43,052 bases of DNA from Bacteroidales bacterium (GCA_031272965.1 JAISSS010000048.1:1-43052); one strand, 5' to 3'; numbered from the stretch's first letter, positions 8,416-17,136 are shown. Numbers and translations are program-made. Notes: generated from the sequence alone by a model not told the origin.

Positions 8416-9414
8416 CTATTTTTTTTCGGCCATCCGCAGAGCCAGGAAGAACATTGGCGCCCCGATAAGCGCCGTGATAACGCCGAGCGGTATTTCGAGG
8501 GAGGAAACAGAGCGGGCGAGGTCGTCAACGAGCAGTAAAAATGCGGCGCCAACGAGGAAGGAAGCAGGCAGTAAGCGGCGGTGGTCTGCCCCGACAAAAA
8601 AGCGCGTGAAATGCGGAATAATAAGCCCTACCCATCCGATGATGCCTGTTACCGATACGACCGATGCGGTGAGCAACGAAGCACAGCACACTAAGGTCAG
8701 GCGCAACCTGCCTGCATTAACGCCAAGAGATTTGGCCTCCTCGTCCCCGAAAGACAGTATATTGAGCTTCCATGAGTTAAGCAGTAGCGGAACGAGCGCC
8801 GCCAGCACAAGCGGCGCAACAACCCTGATTTCGCGCATGGACACATCCGTAAGGCTGCCCATCAGCCAGAACGTTATTTCAGGCAACCGCGATTCGCTGT
8901 CGGCAAGATATTTCATCAGCGAAGTCAGGGCAGTGAACATGGCGCCGACAATCATTCCCGACAGCACAAGCAACAGCAGACGGTCATGATTCATCGCCAT
9001 CACACGGCTGACCGAAAGCGACAGCGCCACAGCAATCAGCCCGGCTACAAATGCCGTCACCTGGATTCCCGCAATACCCGCCGACAGCATGATGGCAACT
9101 GCCGCCCCAAAGCCTGCTCCGGAACTGACCCCAAGTATATCGGGACTGACCACCGGATTGCGGAACAGCCCCTGATAGGCCGCCCCGGAAACCGACAGCG
9201 CCCCACCCGCCAATATCGCAATAAGAATGCGCGGCAACCGAACCCGCATCACCAATAACGGCAAATTTTCATCGGTGTAGTCGCCGGTAAAAATATATCT
9301 CAAAAGTTCATCAACAGGCAACGAATAACGGCCTATTGTAAATGAAAAAACAGTTATCATTCCCAGAACAAGGGCCATTAAGCTCAATATCCATATATAT
9401 TTTAATCTCTTCAT
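8416..9414 (-). CDS. FecCD/BtuC-type ABC transporter permease
   Basis: Inner membrane permease of an iron-siderophore, haem, cobalamin or related metal-chelate importer, 332 residues, the usual family length. It begins MKRLKYIWILSLMALVLGMI and has about nine to ten hydrophobic segments. Family motifs include RLPRILIAILAGGALSVSGA, QGLFRNPVVSPDILGVSSGA, the coupling-helix region with LGVNAGRLRL, and GIIGWVGLIIPHFTRFFVGADHR. It follows the ATPase gene with a 6-base gap. No periplasmic substrate-binding protein or TonB-dependent receptor lies beside it, so the ligand is unknown. Confidence 0.93.
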   Translation of the reverse strand: MKRLKYIWILSLMALVLGMITVFSFTIGRYSLPVDELLRYIFTGDYTDENLPLLVMRVRLPRILIAILAGGALSVSGAAYQGLFRNPVVSPDILGVSSGAGFGAAVAIMLSAGIAGIQVTAFVAGLIAVALSLSVSRVMAMNHDRLLLLVLSGMIVGAMFTALTSLMKYLADSESRLPEITFWLMGSLTDVSMREIRVVAPLVLAALVPLLLNSWKLNILSFGDEEAKSLGVNAGRLRLTLVCCASLLTASVVSVTGIIGWVGLIIPHFTRFFVGADHRRLLPASFLVGAAFLLLVDDLARSVSSLEIPLGVITALIGAPMFFLALRMAEKK

Positions 9415-9420
9415 TTACAG

Positions 9421-10200
9421 CTATATTACAGGCAGGCAAGTTCTTATTATGCGGTTATTTACATCTTTCATCCGGCATACACAAACATTTACGTCATAGA
9501 TTTCTTTCAGCATGGCATCAGTTATAACGCTGTCGCAGTCGCCTGATTTCCAGAGTTTCCCGTTGTGAGCAACCAATACATTTGCCCTGCACATAAACGC
9601 ATGGTCCGGTTCATGTGTGGCCATCAATATTCCGAGGGATTCATCTTTCAGGGCGTTAACCTGCGCGATGATTTTCACCTGATTTCCGAAGTCGAGGCTG
9701 GCAGTAGGTTCGTCCATGATGAGGAATGTTGGCTGTTGTGCCAAGGCCCGTGCCACGATGACCATTTGCTGTTCGCCGCCACTCAGACGGGTAAACAGGC
9801 GGTCGCTCAGGTGGCTGATATGCAGTCTTTCGAGACAGTCGTCAGCAATCAGGCGGTCTTTTCGGCGCGGGTATGCGAAAGTGGACAGATGCGCTGTTCT
9901 GCCGAACAATACGACGTCGCGCACCGGAAAGGGGAAAGCCAATGCCCGCGCCTGTGGCACATAGGCCACTACCCGCGCATAGTCGCGACGCCCCCAGCGT
10001 CGTATGCTGCGGCCATCCAGCAACACATCGCCCCCCAACAACGGAACAAGCCCTAACAGCGACCGGAACAGTGTGGTCTTCCCCGCCCCGTTTTTGCCCA
10101 GAAAGCAAGTGGTGGTGCCGGTTGAAAGCGTCAGATTAACATCGGTCAATACGGCTTTCCCGCTATATCCTAAGGTCGCATTCCTGATTTCGAGTTCCAT
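9421..10200 (-). CDS. FecE/BtuD-type ABC transporter ATP-binding protein
   Basis: Cytoplasmic ATPase of the metal-chelate importer completed by the next gene, 259 residues. Walker A GKNGAGKTT, Q-loop region YVPQARALAFPFPV, signature LSGGEQQMVIVARALAQQ, Walker B FLIMDEPTASLD and switch histidine ATHEPDH are all present. Order ATPase-permease with a 6-base gap supports coupled translation. The C-terminal ~50 residues (KSGDCDSVITDAMLKEIYDV onward) resemble the usual FecE-family tail. The 40 bases separating it from pgeF hold no clear promoter, so it is probably transcribed with the upstream genes. Confidence 0.94.
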   Translation of the reverse strand: MELEIRNATLGYSGKAVLTDVNLTLSTGTTTCFLGKNGAGKTTLFRSLLGLVPLLGGDVLLDGRSIRRWGRRDYARVVAYVPQARALAFPFPVRDVVLFGRTAHLSTFAYPRRKDRLIADDCLERLHISHLSDRLFTRLSGGEQQMVIVARALAQQPTFLIMDEPTASLDFGNQVKIIAQVNALKDESLGILMATHEPDHAFMCRANVLVAHNGKLWKSGDCDSVITDAMLKEIYDVNVCVCRMKDVNNRIIRTCLPVI

Positions 10201-10240
10201 ACGGTTTATTTGTTGTGAATTAATTTACATTGTTTACAGT

Positions 10241-10984
10241 CTATAGCATTATGCCGGTAGCCATGCGCCCTGTATTAATGGATTCACGGCGGGCAGAATA
10301 GAGCAGATATGGATTATCAAATGAACACAAGTTCATAATTTCAATGTTATTTGCCACTACTCCTTCCGAAATTAGCTGGCATCTATTCGCTTCCTGCAAA
10401 TTCAGCAGGAACTTTCCGGCGGTTAGCGCAGGCTTCAGAAATTGCGGGGCAAAATGCGCGGCCACGTCAGCGGCAACCGCGTAGGCAGGCTGATGAATTG
10501 AAGGGCCGATAGCGGCGACCACCTGCGACGGCGCTACAGCAAAGCAACGCTGCATCATGGCAAGCGTGGCGGTAACGATTCCGGCAGCCGTGCCGCGCCA
10601 TCCGGCATGAACAGCCGCAACAGCCCGCCGCTGGGGAGCATACAGCAGTATGGGGACACAGTCAGCCGACTGTACACACAGACATAACCCCGGCGTATCG
10701 GTAATCAGCGCATCGGTAGCCGGGAAGTCGTAAGCATCGGGCGGTGCAGTAACCTGTACAACCGTCGCGCTGTGCACCTGCCGCGGAAACAGCACATTGC
10801 AGACGTCAATGTTCATGGCCGCAGCAAGCTCGTGACGGAACGGCATAAACTCCGACGGCTCATCGCCTGTGAAACGCACAACCGCCCCCGACTGCCATCC
10901 GCAACGGGTAGTGGTAAAATGCCGAACTCCAAGCCGCGACAAGTTGTCAAAAGTGATGAATCTCTCGTCAGGGGCAGGCATCAT
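10241..10984 (-). CDS. pgeF: Laccase-domain purine nucleoside phosphorylase/peptidoglycan editing factor (YfiH/PgeF)
   Basis: Member of the YfiH/DUF152 multicopper-oxidase-like family, reported to act on purine nucleosides and linked to peptidoglycan editing. Metal-site motifs are visible: PRQVHSATV, QSADCVPILLY and HAGWRGTAAGI, followed by IGPSIHQPAY. Length 247 residues is normal. Its start codon overlaps the recX stop (ATGA at 10981-10984), so the two are translationally coupled. Confidence 0.93.
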   Translation of the reverse strand: MMPAPDERFITFDNLSRLGVRHFTTTRCGWQSGAVVRFTGDEPSEFMPFRHELAAAMNIDVCNVLFPRQVHSATVVQVTAPPDAYDFPATDALITDTPGLCLCVQSADCVPILLYAPQRRAVAAVHAGWRGTAAGIVTATLAMMQRCFAVAPSQVVAAIGPSIHQPAYAVAADVAAHFAPQFLKPALTAGKFLLNLQEANRCQLISEGVVANNIEIMNLCSFDNPYLLYSARRESINTGRMATGIML

Positions 10985-11451
10985 AGCAGCATTTTCAGGG
11001 CTACATTTATCAGCTCGGATTCAAAGCCGCGTCCTTGCGCATAGCGGTACAGCTTGTCATGCAGCTCGCGGGCATTCCCTGCCCGGACAGTCTTCCGCTT
11101 CTCGCGGATAAGCGAAAGCAGAGCAGTGAAATAAACCGCCTCATCGATTTCTTCAAGCGCCGCGTTGACCACTGCTTCAGGGATTTTTTCCTGTCGCAGC
11201 ATAAACGCTATTTTTATTCGGCCCCACTTATTAAATGTAAATTTATCATTAACAAAACTTTGCGTATAACGGACGTCATCAATAAACCCTTCGGTACGCA
11301 AACGGGCTAACGGAGCCTCAATCTCCTTGTCTGAAAGCCCCCATCTTTTCATCTTCAAAATAATTTTGAACGCACTTTTCTCGCCCTTATTACATAAGGT
11401 TACGCAGCGCAGATAGGCGTCTTTCTGAATATCATTAAATTCCGGATGCAT
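10981..11451 (-). CDS. recX: Recombination regulator RecX
   Basis: Small all-helical protein of 156 residues that modulates RecA filament growth. The sequence carries the family pattern of three-helix repeats: LSDKEIEAPLARLRTEGFID, DDVRYTQSFVNDKF and GRIKIAFMLRQEKIPEAVV, with a basic C-terminal repeat. It is not beside recA, which is common in this phylum. It sits 7 bases after the outer membrane barrel gene and overlaps pgeF by four bases. Confidence 0.88.
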   Translation of the reverse strand: MHPEFNDIQKDAYLRCVTLCNKGEKSAFKIILKMKRWGLSDKEIEAPLARLRTEGFIDDVRYTQSFVNDKFTFNKWGRIKIAFMLRQEKIPEAVVNAALEEIDEAVYFTALLSLIREKRKTVRAGNARELHDKLYRYAQGRGFESELINVALKMLL

Positions 11452-11458
11452 CAGCTTC

Positions 11459-12262
11459 TTACAATATTTTTATTCCAACACTCATAGGGAAAATTTCGGG
11501 GGCTCTTTCGGCCTTAAACAGAGGCGTTAATGCATATTTAAAATAAAAGGACAGCCCGTTGACGGAGCCAATCATAAAGATCATATCATACTTCACGGTA
11601 TTCAGGCTGAAACTGCTGTGGTCTTTGTGCGTCCCGTCGGAATCCTTGACTTTTGTATGCGAACCAATGTTAAAATTAGCTGTTACACCAGCCGATATGA
11701 ACAGGTTCTCCGGCGCATGAAATTCCAGCAACATCGGCAGAGTTAAATAGGTAACCATTAATTTCGACTTTCGCGGGTTGCTCAGCGGCACCGGTTGTAT
11801 CGGACGGGTATTGCTCAACGTGATGTCGCGGGCAAAACTGTAATTGTCGAAAGTAAAGCCTATTCCGGTGAGTATGCCAAACCGGCGGCTGGTCAACGGT
11901 ATGCCGATATCGACAAGGTTAAGATTGACCTCAAAAGACTTGCCGGCCTTACTGTGGGTAAGTTCCATAAAGCCCTCATCGGATTCGGGATAGAGACCAT
12001 GTCCGTAGTCTTCCGACAGAAAGTAGTTAAACCCCAGTCCAACCCCCTCCCAATGGCCGCTAAACCGCTGCTCCTTACACGCTGGATACGGACAATTTCG
12101 GAAATACCAATTGTCGCTATTAGTACTGCCGGATGCATAGTAATAGGTTGTGCCATCAGCATTAGTTCCTCCGCCGACAGAAAAATATCCATCCTGCCGA
12201 TTCTGCTGTCCCGCAACCGGAATCGCTGAAAGCAGACATGCTGCAAAAAATACTCTTTTCAT
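11459..12262 (-). CDS. Outer membrane beta-barrel protein, uncharacterised
   Basis: 267 residues with a signal peptide (MKRVFFAACLLSAIPVAGQ) and alternating hydrophobic strands ending in a C-terminal amphipathic strand (EIFPMSVGIKIL), typical of Bacteroidota porin-like or PorT-type barrels. An N-terminal segment of about 40 residues contains YYY, SGS and two cysteines (NCPYPACKEQ), possibly a disulphide. No specific family was recognised. It is the first gene of the run recX-pgeF-ABC importer, so it could be the outer membrane partner of that importer, but its small size argues against a TonB-dependent receptor. Confidence 0.65.
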   Translation of the reverse strand: MKRVFFAACLLSAIPVAGQQNRQDGYFSVGGGTNADGTTYYYASGSTNSDNWYFRNCPYPACKEQRFSGHWEGVGLGFNYFLSEDYGHGLYPESDEGFMELTHSKAGKSFEVNLNLVDIGIPLTSRRFGILTGIGFTFDNYSFARDITLSNTRPIQPVPLSNPRKSKLMVTYLTLPMLLEFHAPENLFISAGVTANFNIGSHTKVKDSDGTHKDHSSFSLNTVKYDMIFMIGSVNGLSFYFKYALTPLFKAERAPEIFPMSVGIKIL

Positions 12263-12276
12263 ATTTATAATAGTAT

Positions 12277-12284
12277 TATCTTTG
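12277..12284 (+). promoter_or_regulatory. -7 element TATCTTTG of the TerC gene
   Basis: TATCTTTG followed by TGGCGTAAAAATATAG lies 39 bases upstream of the ATG at 12324. A -33 TTG is not evident at 19 bases. The downstream GCGTAAAA octamer recurs at two other promoters in the window. Confidence 0.65.
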
Positions 12285-12323
12285 TGGCGTAAAAATATAG
12301 AAAATATCTAAGCGAATTACAAA

Positions 12324-13118
12324 ATGCAACAAATTTTTTTGAATCCTGACGCATGGATGGCATTCCTTACGCTGGTTTTTTTGGAAGTAGTGCTCGGAAT
12401 TGACAATATCATATTCCTCTCAATCATGTCGAACAAGGCCCCACACACACAGCAGGCACGGGTGCGCAATATCGGACTGCTGCTGGCAATGCTGGGCAGG
12501 ATAGCGTTACTCTTTGGCGTGTCGCTACTGATGAAGCTGACCACACCGCTGTTCAGCCTGTCGAACCGATGGATGAGTATGGCCATTAACGGCCAAAGCA
12601 TCATCATCCTGCTGGGCGGACTGTTTCTGCTCTACAAGAGCGTCAGTGAAATCCATCACAAGCTCGAAGGCGGCGCTGAAACACACGAGACAAAAAATAA
12701 CGCCGGAAACGTTCTTTTCATCCTACTGCAAATTCTGGCGCTCGACTTAGTGTTCTCTATCGACAGCGTATTGACGGCTATCGGAATGGTGAGCTTCACC
12801 GAATTTGGCTATGCGGGCGCTATGGCAGTGATGATTGCCGCAATTATGGTAACGGTAGCCATCATGCTGTTCTTCTCCACGCCGGTAAGCCGCTTCGTGA
12901 ATGAGCATCCCACCGTACAGATGTTGGCGCTCTCGTTCCTGATACTGATTGGCATGACACTTTTGGTGGAAGCCGGACATCTGGCACACCTGACAGTATT
13001 GGGCACCTCTATCAGCGAAATCCCGAAAGGCTACATCTACTTCGCAATTTTCTTCTCGCTGGGGGTGGAAACCCTGAACCAGAAAATGAACAAAAGAAAG
13101 AAAACAGGAAAAGCCTGA
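12324..13118 (+). CDS. TerC-family integral membrane protein
   Basis: 264-residue inner membrane protein of the TerC/Alx/YoaE superfamily, implicated in metal (manganese, tellurite) homeostasis. The two repeated family motifs are clear: FLEVVLGIDNIIFLSIMSN near residue 19 and LALDLVFSIDSVLTAIGMV near residue 137, each with the conserved acidic residue in a membrane helix. About seven hydrophobic segments and a short Lys-rich cytoplasmic tail (NKRKKTGKA) are seen. It is transcribed alone, divergently from the outer membrane barrel gene. Confidence 0.93.
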   Translation: MQQIFLNPDAWMAFLTLVFLEVVLGIDNIIFLSIMSNKAPHTQQARVRNIGLLLAMLGRIALLFGVSLLMKLTTPLFSLSNRWMSMAINGQSIIILLGGLFLLYKSVSEIHHKLEGGAETHETKNNAGNVLFILLQILALDLVFSIDSVLTAIGMVSFTEFGYAGAMAVMIAAIMVTVAIMLFFSTPVSRFVNEHPTVQMLALSFLILIGMTLLVEAGHLAHLTVLGTSISEIPKGYIYFAIFFSLGVETLNQKMNKRKKTGKA

Positions 13119-13160
13119 ATCAAAATTCGGAAACAGAAAAGCTACTTTATAACAAATAGT

Positions 13161-13181
13161 TACGGCCGTGTGCCAGCCGTA
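13161..13181. terminator. Possible hairpin between convergent TerC and glf genes
   Basis: TACGGC (13161-13166) and GCCGTA (13176-13181) form a 6-base-pair stem around a 9-base loop in the 71-base gap between two convergent genes. There is no T tract, so intrinsic termination is uncertain. Confidence 0.35.
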
Positions 13182-13189
13182 TTACTGCA

Positions 13190-14290
13190 CTAATCCAGCA
13201 GGCGGTGGCTGTCGGCAATTGCGGCCGCAACAACCTGGTCCATGTTATAATAGCTGTAGTTACCAAGGCGTCCACCAAAATGCAAATGGCTGTCAGCAGC
13301 TGCCAACGCCTGATATTTAGAGAACAATTGTCCATTTTTAGCATCATTGACAGGATAATACGGCTCGTGTATATCATTGCCCGACAACGGATATTCGCGG
13401 GTAATCACTGTGCCGCGTTGCCGACCAAACTCAAAATGCTTATGCTCAATGATGCGCGTATATGGCGTTTCAGCGTCGGTATAGTTAATGACCGCATTGC
13501 CCTGATAATTTGCGGTGTCAGGCATATACTCGTGTTCAAACCGCAGACTGCGATAGTCGAGTTTGCCAAAACAGCAGTCAAAATAGCGGTCTATCTCGCC
13601 GGTATAAACCGTCAGGCGTGTTTGTCGCAGCAGCGCTGTTTTCTGAATCAAAAAATCAGTATTCAGACGGACTTCAATACCGTCAGTAAGAGCGTCAATC
13701 AGGGGATTGTAGCCACCAATCGGGATGCCTTGAAACGGGTCGTTAAAATAGTTGTTATCGAAGGTGAACCGAAAAGGCAGCCGCCTGATGATGAACGCGG
13801 GCAACTGACAGGCCGGTTTTCCCCACTGCTTCTCCGTATAGCCTTTAATGAGTTTATAATAAATGTCATGGCCGGCCAGACTGAGCGCCATTTCCTCCAG
13901 ATTGGAGGGGTTGTCAGTGGCATATTGCCGGCGCTGCCGCTCAATTTCGGCCATTGCCGCGGCTGGCGTGGTTACGCCCCACAACTGATAAAAAGTGTTC
14001 ATATTGAACGGCAAATTATAGAGCTTGCCGCAGAAATTGGCGACAGGAGAATTAATATAATGATTAAACCGTACAAAACGATTAACATAATTCCACACCT
14101 CTTCGGAAGACGTGTGGAATATATGTGCCCCGAAAGCGTGAACGCGGATGTCATCCACGGTATCGCACCACAAATTGCCCCCCTTATGCGGATGCTTCTC
14201 CACGAGCAGGCATTTACGCCCTCGCAGATGCGCCTGGTGAGCAAATACTGCGCCATATAATCCGGCTCCGGCAATGATAATATCGTACAT
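13190..14290 (-). CDS. glf: UDP-galactopyranose mutase
   Basis: FAD-dependent enzyme converting UDP-galactopyranose to UDP-galactofuranose for cell-surface glycans. The 366-residue length is typical. The FAD-binding start MYDIIIAGAGLYGAVFA, the HPHKGGNLW segment, HAFGAHIFHTSSEEVWNYV, YTEKQWGKPA, PIGGYNPLIDAL and the C-terminal HFGGRLGNYSYYNMDQV are all family landmarks. It starts one base after the stop of the DUF4422 glycosyltransferase, forming a two-gene unit that probably makes and transfers galactofuranose. Confidence 0.95.
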   Translation of the reverse strand: MYDIIIAGAGLYGAVFAHQAHLRGRKCLLVEKHPHKGGNLWCDTVDDIRVHAFGAHIFHTSSEEVWNYVNRFVRFNHYINSPVANFCGKLYNLPFNMNTFYQLWGVTTPAAAMAEIERQRRQYATDNPSNLEEMALSLAGHDIYYKLIKGYTEKQWGKPACQLPAFIIRRLPFRFTFDNNYFNDPFQGIPIGGYNPLIDALTDGIEVRLNTDFLIQKTALLRQTRLTVYTGEIDRYFDCCFGKLDYRSLRFEHEYMPDTANYQGNAVINYTDAETPYTRIIEHKHFEFGRQRGTVITREYPLSGNDIHEPYYPVNDAKNGQLFSKYQALAAADSHLHFGGRLGNYSYYNMDQVVAAAIADSHRLLD

Positions 14291-14291
14291 G

Positions 14292-15089
14292 TTAAATTTT
14301 TATTTTCTTAAAGTAAATCAGCGGCAATTCGGCCACATTCAATTGCTGGCGGGCAAACCAGACGTTCAGCAGCCGCTCTGCAATGAAGCCCATCACCCGC
14401 GTCTGGTATCCTGTAAGCGTCTGAAAATCAATGCGCTTCTCTATTGCGAACAGCAATGGGAACAGCCATTCTGCATATTGGCGGAACTGTTCCCGTCTTA
14501 ATACGAACATATTGTTAGCATACAGCCGATTGGAATTCATGACTTGCTCAAATTCAGGCATATAATCAGGGCATTGCTCGCGGATAACGTCTTCGAGCAG
14601 CGTCAATTCTCTGGCGCTGTGATAGCGGCAGTAATGCGTCGCCACAGAATAGCGCAATCGGCGTGGTGTGGGGAGTATGGCGTCATACATTTCAAATATT
14701 TGTTCAATTTCAGGGCCGCTTAGTATTCGCGGGCGAAACAGCGCGAGGTTATTGGTATAGATGAGGCCATACCGCTTCCCATAGAGTCTTGTCGGCCAAT
14801 AAGTCAGCCGCTTTAAGCGATAAAGTAGCGGTTCCGGACGGGCAGTATAATAGCGGCGATAGTGACATGTCCCAATGATGTCGCAGTCATCAATATTTTT
14901 CCAGAGCCAGTAAATGCCGGTCAGCTCACAATAATGGGGGTTCATGGCGGATATATTGTCGCCCGTATTATCACACAGGAATCCGTCGGCGCCACGCCCC
15001 ACCATCAGCGGGCAGTTAACGCCATCGTCCACTACCACCGGCATTGGCTTGTGATAGAAAGCGAATATTTTGATTTTCGACTCGTTCAT
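14292..15089 (-). CDS. DUF4422 family glycosyltransferase
   Basis: 265 residues from the ATG at 15089 (MNESKIKIFAFYHKP); the longer frame to 15119 begins with TTG and is rejected. DUF4422 proteins are found in exopolysaccharide and capsule loci and are treated as glycosyltransferases. Landmarks are GDNISAMNPHYCELTGIYWL, HYRRYY, the ILPTPRR region and NMFVLRREQF. It lies one base before glf, which suggests a galactofuranosyl donor. Its promoter element ends 4 bases before the ATG, implying a leaderless or nearly leaderless transcript. Confidence 0.88.
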   Translation of the reverse strand: MNESKIKIFAFYHKPMPVVVDDGVNCPLMVGRGADGFLCDNTGDNISAMNPHYCELTGIYWLWKNIDDCDIIGTCHYRRYYTARPEPLLYRLKRLTYWPTRLYGKRYGLIYTNNLALFRPRILSGPEIEQIFEMYDAILPTPRRLRYSVATHYCRYHSARELTLLEDVIREQCPDYMPEFEQVMNSNRLYANNMFVLRREQFRQYAEWLFPLLFAIEKRIDFQTLTGYQTRVMGFIAERLLNVWFARQQLNVAELPLIYFKKIKI

Positions 15090-15093
15090 GGCC

Positions 15094-15101
15094 CAAAAAT
15101 A
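15094..15101 (-). promoter_or_regulatory. -7 element TATTTTTG directly before the DUF4422 start
   Basis: TATTTTTG on the minus strand ends 4 bases from the ATG at 15089. By the usual spacing, transcription would start at or next to the start codon. A -33 TTG at 19 bases is not seen. Confidence 0.5.
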
Positions 15102-15133
15102 GCAATTATTCCGATTCAACGGTATTTTTTTAT

Positions 15134-15141
15134 TACTTTTG
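15134..15141 (+). promoter_or_regulatory. -7 element TACTTTTG of the ECF sigma factor gene
   Basis: TACTTTTG followed by CGTCCG, 30 bases before the ATG at 15172, in the divergent region shared with the DUF4422 gene. It fits the housekeeping consensus, so the sigma gene is probably not solely autoregulated. Confidence 0.55.
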
Positions 15142-15171
15142 CGTCCGAATCAGTAATGCCGCACAGGAAAC

Positions 15172-15768
15172 ATGACGGAACGGACGACACATTTGCGAGG
15201 CGACAAGGGCGCCGGAGAAACTAAAACGGACGAGGACCTTCTGCAACAGTATATCACGACTGGAAATCAGGCCTGTTTTGCCGATTTGTTCAATCGTTAT
15301 ACCGGATTGCTTTACGGGGTATGCCTGAAATATCTGCATGACGCCGCCCGCGCCGAAGATGCCGTGATGCAACTCTTTGAAGAACTGCTGCCACAAATAG
15401 GACGGCATCAAATACGAGTGTTCCGAACATGGCTCTATTCAGTAACCAAAAATCATTGCCTGCAAATACTGCGGAATGAGAAAAAAAAAATTATCACAGA
15501 ATTAACGCCGAATTTTATGGAATCGGACGAGATTTTGCATCTACTTGATGACGAAGATGTGTCCGAAACCGACGAGCGGCTCAATGCACTTGGCAAGTGC
15601 ATGACACAACTGCCTGAACAGCAGCGTATTGCAATCACCAAGTTCTTTATGGACGAAATGTCTTATGCCGACATCGCCGCCCAAACAGGATTTACCGCCA
15701 ATCAGGTAAAGAGTTATATACAGAACGGGAAACGGAACTTAAAGATTTGTATTGAGAGGAACAGATGA
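15172..15768 (+). CDS. ECF-type sigma-70 family RNA polymerase sigma factor
   Basis: 198 residues. Region 2 is seen as FADLFNRYTGLLYGVCLKYL and AEDAVMQLFEELLP, and region 4 as LPEQQRIAITKFFMDEMSYA followed by the helix-turn-helix DIAAQTGFTANQVKSYIQNG. Region 2 to region 4 spacing is normal, with an acidic linker (LLDDEDVSETDE). The stop overlaps the start of the next gene (ATGA at 15765-15768), a membrane protein with an anti-sigma-like cytoplasmic N-terminus. The pair is therefore likely a transmembrane signalling unit. The target regulon is unknown; the ABC ATPase 43 bases further on is a candidate. Confidence 0.92.
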   Translation: MTERTTHLRGDKGAGETKTDEDLLQQYITTGNQACFADLFNRYTGLLYGVCLKYLHDAARAEDAVMQLFEELLPQIGRHQIRVFRTWLYSVTKNHCLQILRNEKKKIITELTPNFMESDEILHLLDDEDVSETDERLNALGKCMTQLPEQQRIAITKFFMDEMSYADIAAQTGFTANQVKSYIQNGKRNLKICIERNR

Positions 15769-17093
15769 ACATATTAAACTATATACGAAGTGCCGGACGC
15801 GGCAAGGCGGCTAACCGGACAGAACGGGCAGCCATGCACGACGTGTTTCTGGCCGATGCGTTAGACGGATTTGCCAGCGTTGAGGGTGCCCATGCCGAGG
15901 CCATAGAACGCCTGCAACAGCGCATCGACCACAAAGCACAACCGCCGCATACAGCATATCGCTGGTATGCGGCCGCAGCCGTGCTCGTTCTGTTGCTCGC
16001 CGTCAGCGGGTATCTGCTCACAATACAGCAACCGGAATACCGGAATGTAACCGACGCCGCCGAAGCAATACTGCCGGAACACAACAGCGAACAGCCCGCC
16101 ACCACGCAATATGCTGTCACCCGGACAGAGGCCGTTGAGGAAACGTCGGAAAGTACACCGACAGATACGCCTCAAGCCATGCCTGCATCGCAACCGCCCC
16201 TCCCTGTCAGGCACACTGCAACTGCGGAACAGTATGCACCGGCAGCCGTAGCGCCCCAAGCCACAATCACTCTTCAAGAGACAAGCCGCTCCGCAGAAAA
16301 GGCTGTTGCCAACAGCGAAGAATTAAGCATAAGCGAAGAGCCCGCTGAAGATGCAAACCCACAGGATGCCAAAACTGCCGCCATTGCCACCACCGGACAA
16401 TTATCGGGCAATAGCATCACAACCAATAATATGGTAATAAAAGAACAAAAGATAAAAATAGAGCTTGAACCAAAGCACAGAGTTTTGGAACGAATTGGCG
16501 ATGTCCCCAACACTGCACCGATTTTTCCTTCCTCCGCAGGCCTCGCCAACGATGCCATCGTTATGGCTTATGGCATCAGACAGCCCGCTGTAAAAACTGC
16601 CGATTCTGCACCAGCCGGAACATCCCGCGTTGCCGGTTATGTGGTTGACGGGAACGGCAAGCCTGTTTCCGGCGCTGTTATCATAAATGACAACAACACT
16701 CTCGCAGTTGCCGACCACAATGGGCGATTTGAGTGGCAGGCCGCGTCAAATGCCGTTGCTCAAGTGACCATGGCTGGATGTGAAACTGTTACCATAATTG
16801 CCAGCGAACGCCTGCAAGTCGTTGTCGTGCCGTGCGGGACGATGTCGGCAGTGCGGCAACACCCGCCGGAGAAAACGTTCCGCCGCTATGTCAGGAATCA
16901 TCTACAGCAACAGGACGGCTGCAGGGGCGAGGTAGAACTCGCCTTCACTGCGGGCGACAACGGCATCGCCACCGGTATAACCGTCAGCAGGTCGTTATGC
17001 GCAGAAGCCGACATCGAAGCCATCCGCTTAGTGATGACATGGAACCGGTGGCGTAGCGGCAAACAAAACATTACCATCAAGTTCGGCACATAA
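15765..17093 (+). CDS. Membrane protein with anti-sigma-like N-terminus, carboxypeptidase-regulatory-like and TonB-like C-terminal domains
   Basis: 442 residues. Residues 1-65 are cytoplasmic and carry a DVFLADALDGF motif that I associate with sigma-linked membrane proteins in this phylum. One membrane helix spans about 67-86 (WYAAAAVLVLLLAVSGYLLT). A long Ala/Pro/Thr/Glu-rich periplasmic linker follows (about 90-270). Then comes a CarboxypepD_reg-like beta-sandwich starting SRVAGYVVDGNGKPVSGAVI, and a C-terminal TonB_C-like fold (DGCRGEVELAFTAGDNGIAT to FGT). A reasonable reading is an anti-sigma or energy-transducer-like sensor coupled to the overlapping ECF sigma gene. Binding of the sigma factor is inferred only from overlap and topology. 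Confidence 0.75.
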   Translation: MNILNYIRSAGRGKAANRTERAAMHDVFLADALDGFASVEGAHAEAIERLQQRIDHKAQPPHTAYRWYAAAAVLVLLLAVSGYLLTIQQPEYRNVTDAAEAILPEHNSEQPATTQYAVTRTEAVEETSESTPTDTPQAMPASQPPLPVRHTATAEQYAPAAVAPQATITLQETSRSAEKAVANSEELSISEEPAEDANPQDAKTAAIATTGQLSGNSITTNNMVIKEQKIKIELEPKHRVLERIGDVPNTAPIFPSSAGLANDAIVMAYGIRQPAVKTADSAPAGTSRVAGYVVDGNGKPVSGAVIINDNNTLAVADHNGRFEWQAASNAVAQVTMAGCETVTIIASERLQVVVVPCGTMSAVRQHPPEKTFRRYVRNHLQQQDGCRGEVELAFTAGDNGIATGITVSRSLCAEADIEAIRLVMTWNRWRSGKQNITIKFGT

Positions 17094-17136
17094 ATTATCA
17101 ACATATAAATTAACTGAAACACAAATACTTATAGCC

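Noticed and set aside
13205-14260. Long open frame (351 residues) antisense to glf
   Set aside because: It is the complement of a strongly conserved UDP-galactopyranose mutase, resembles no protein family and has no promoter or leader.
16274-16718. Antisense frames within the low-complexity linker of the TonB-like gene
   Set aside because: They arise from Ala/Thr/Pro-rich codons and have no recognisable domains.
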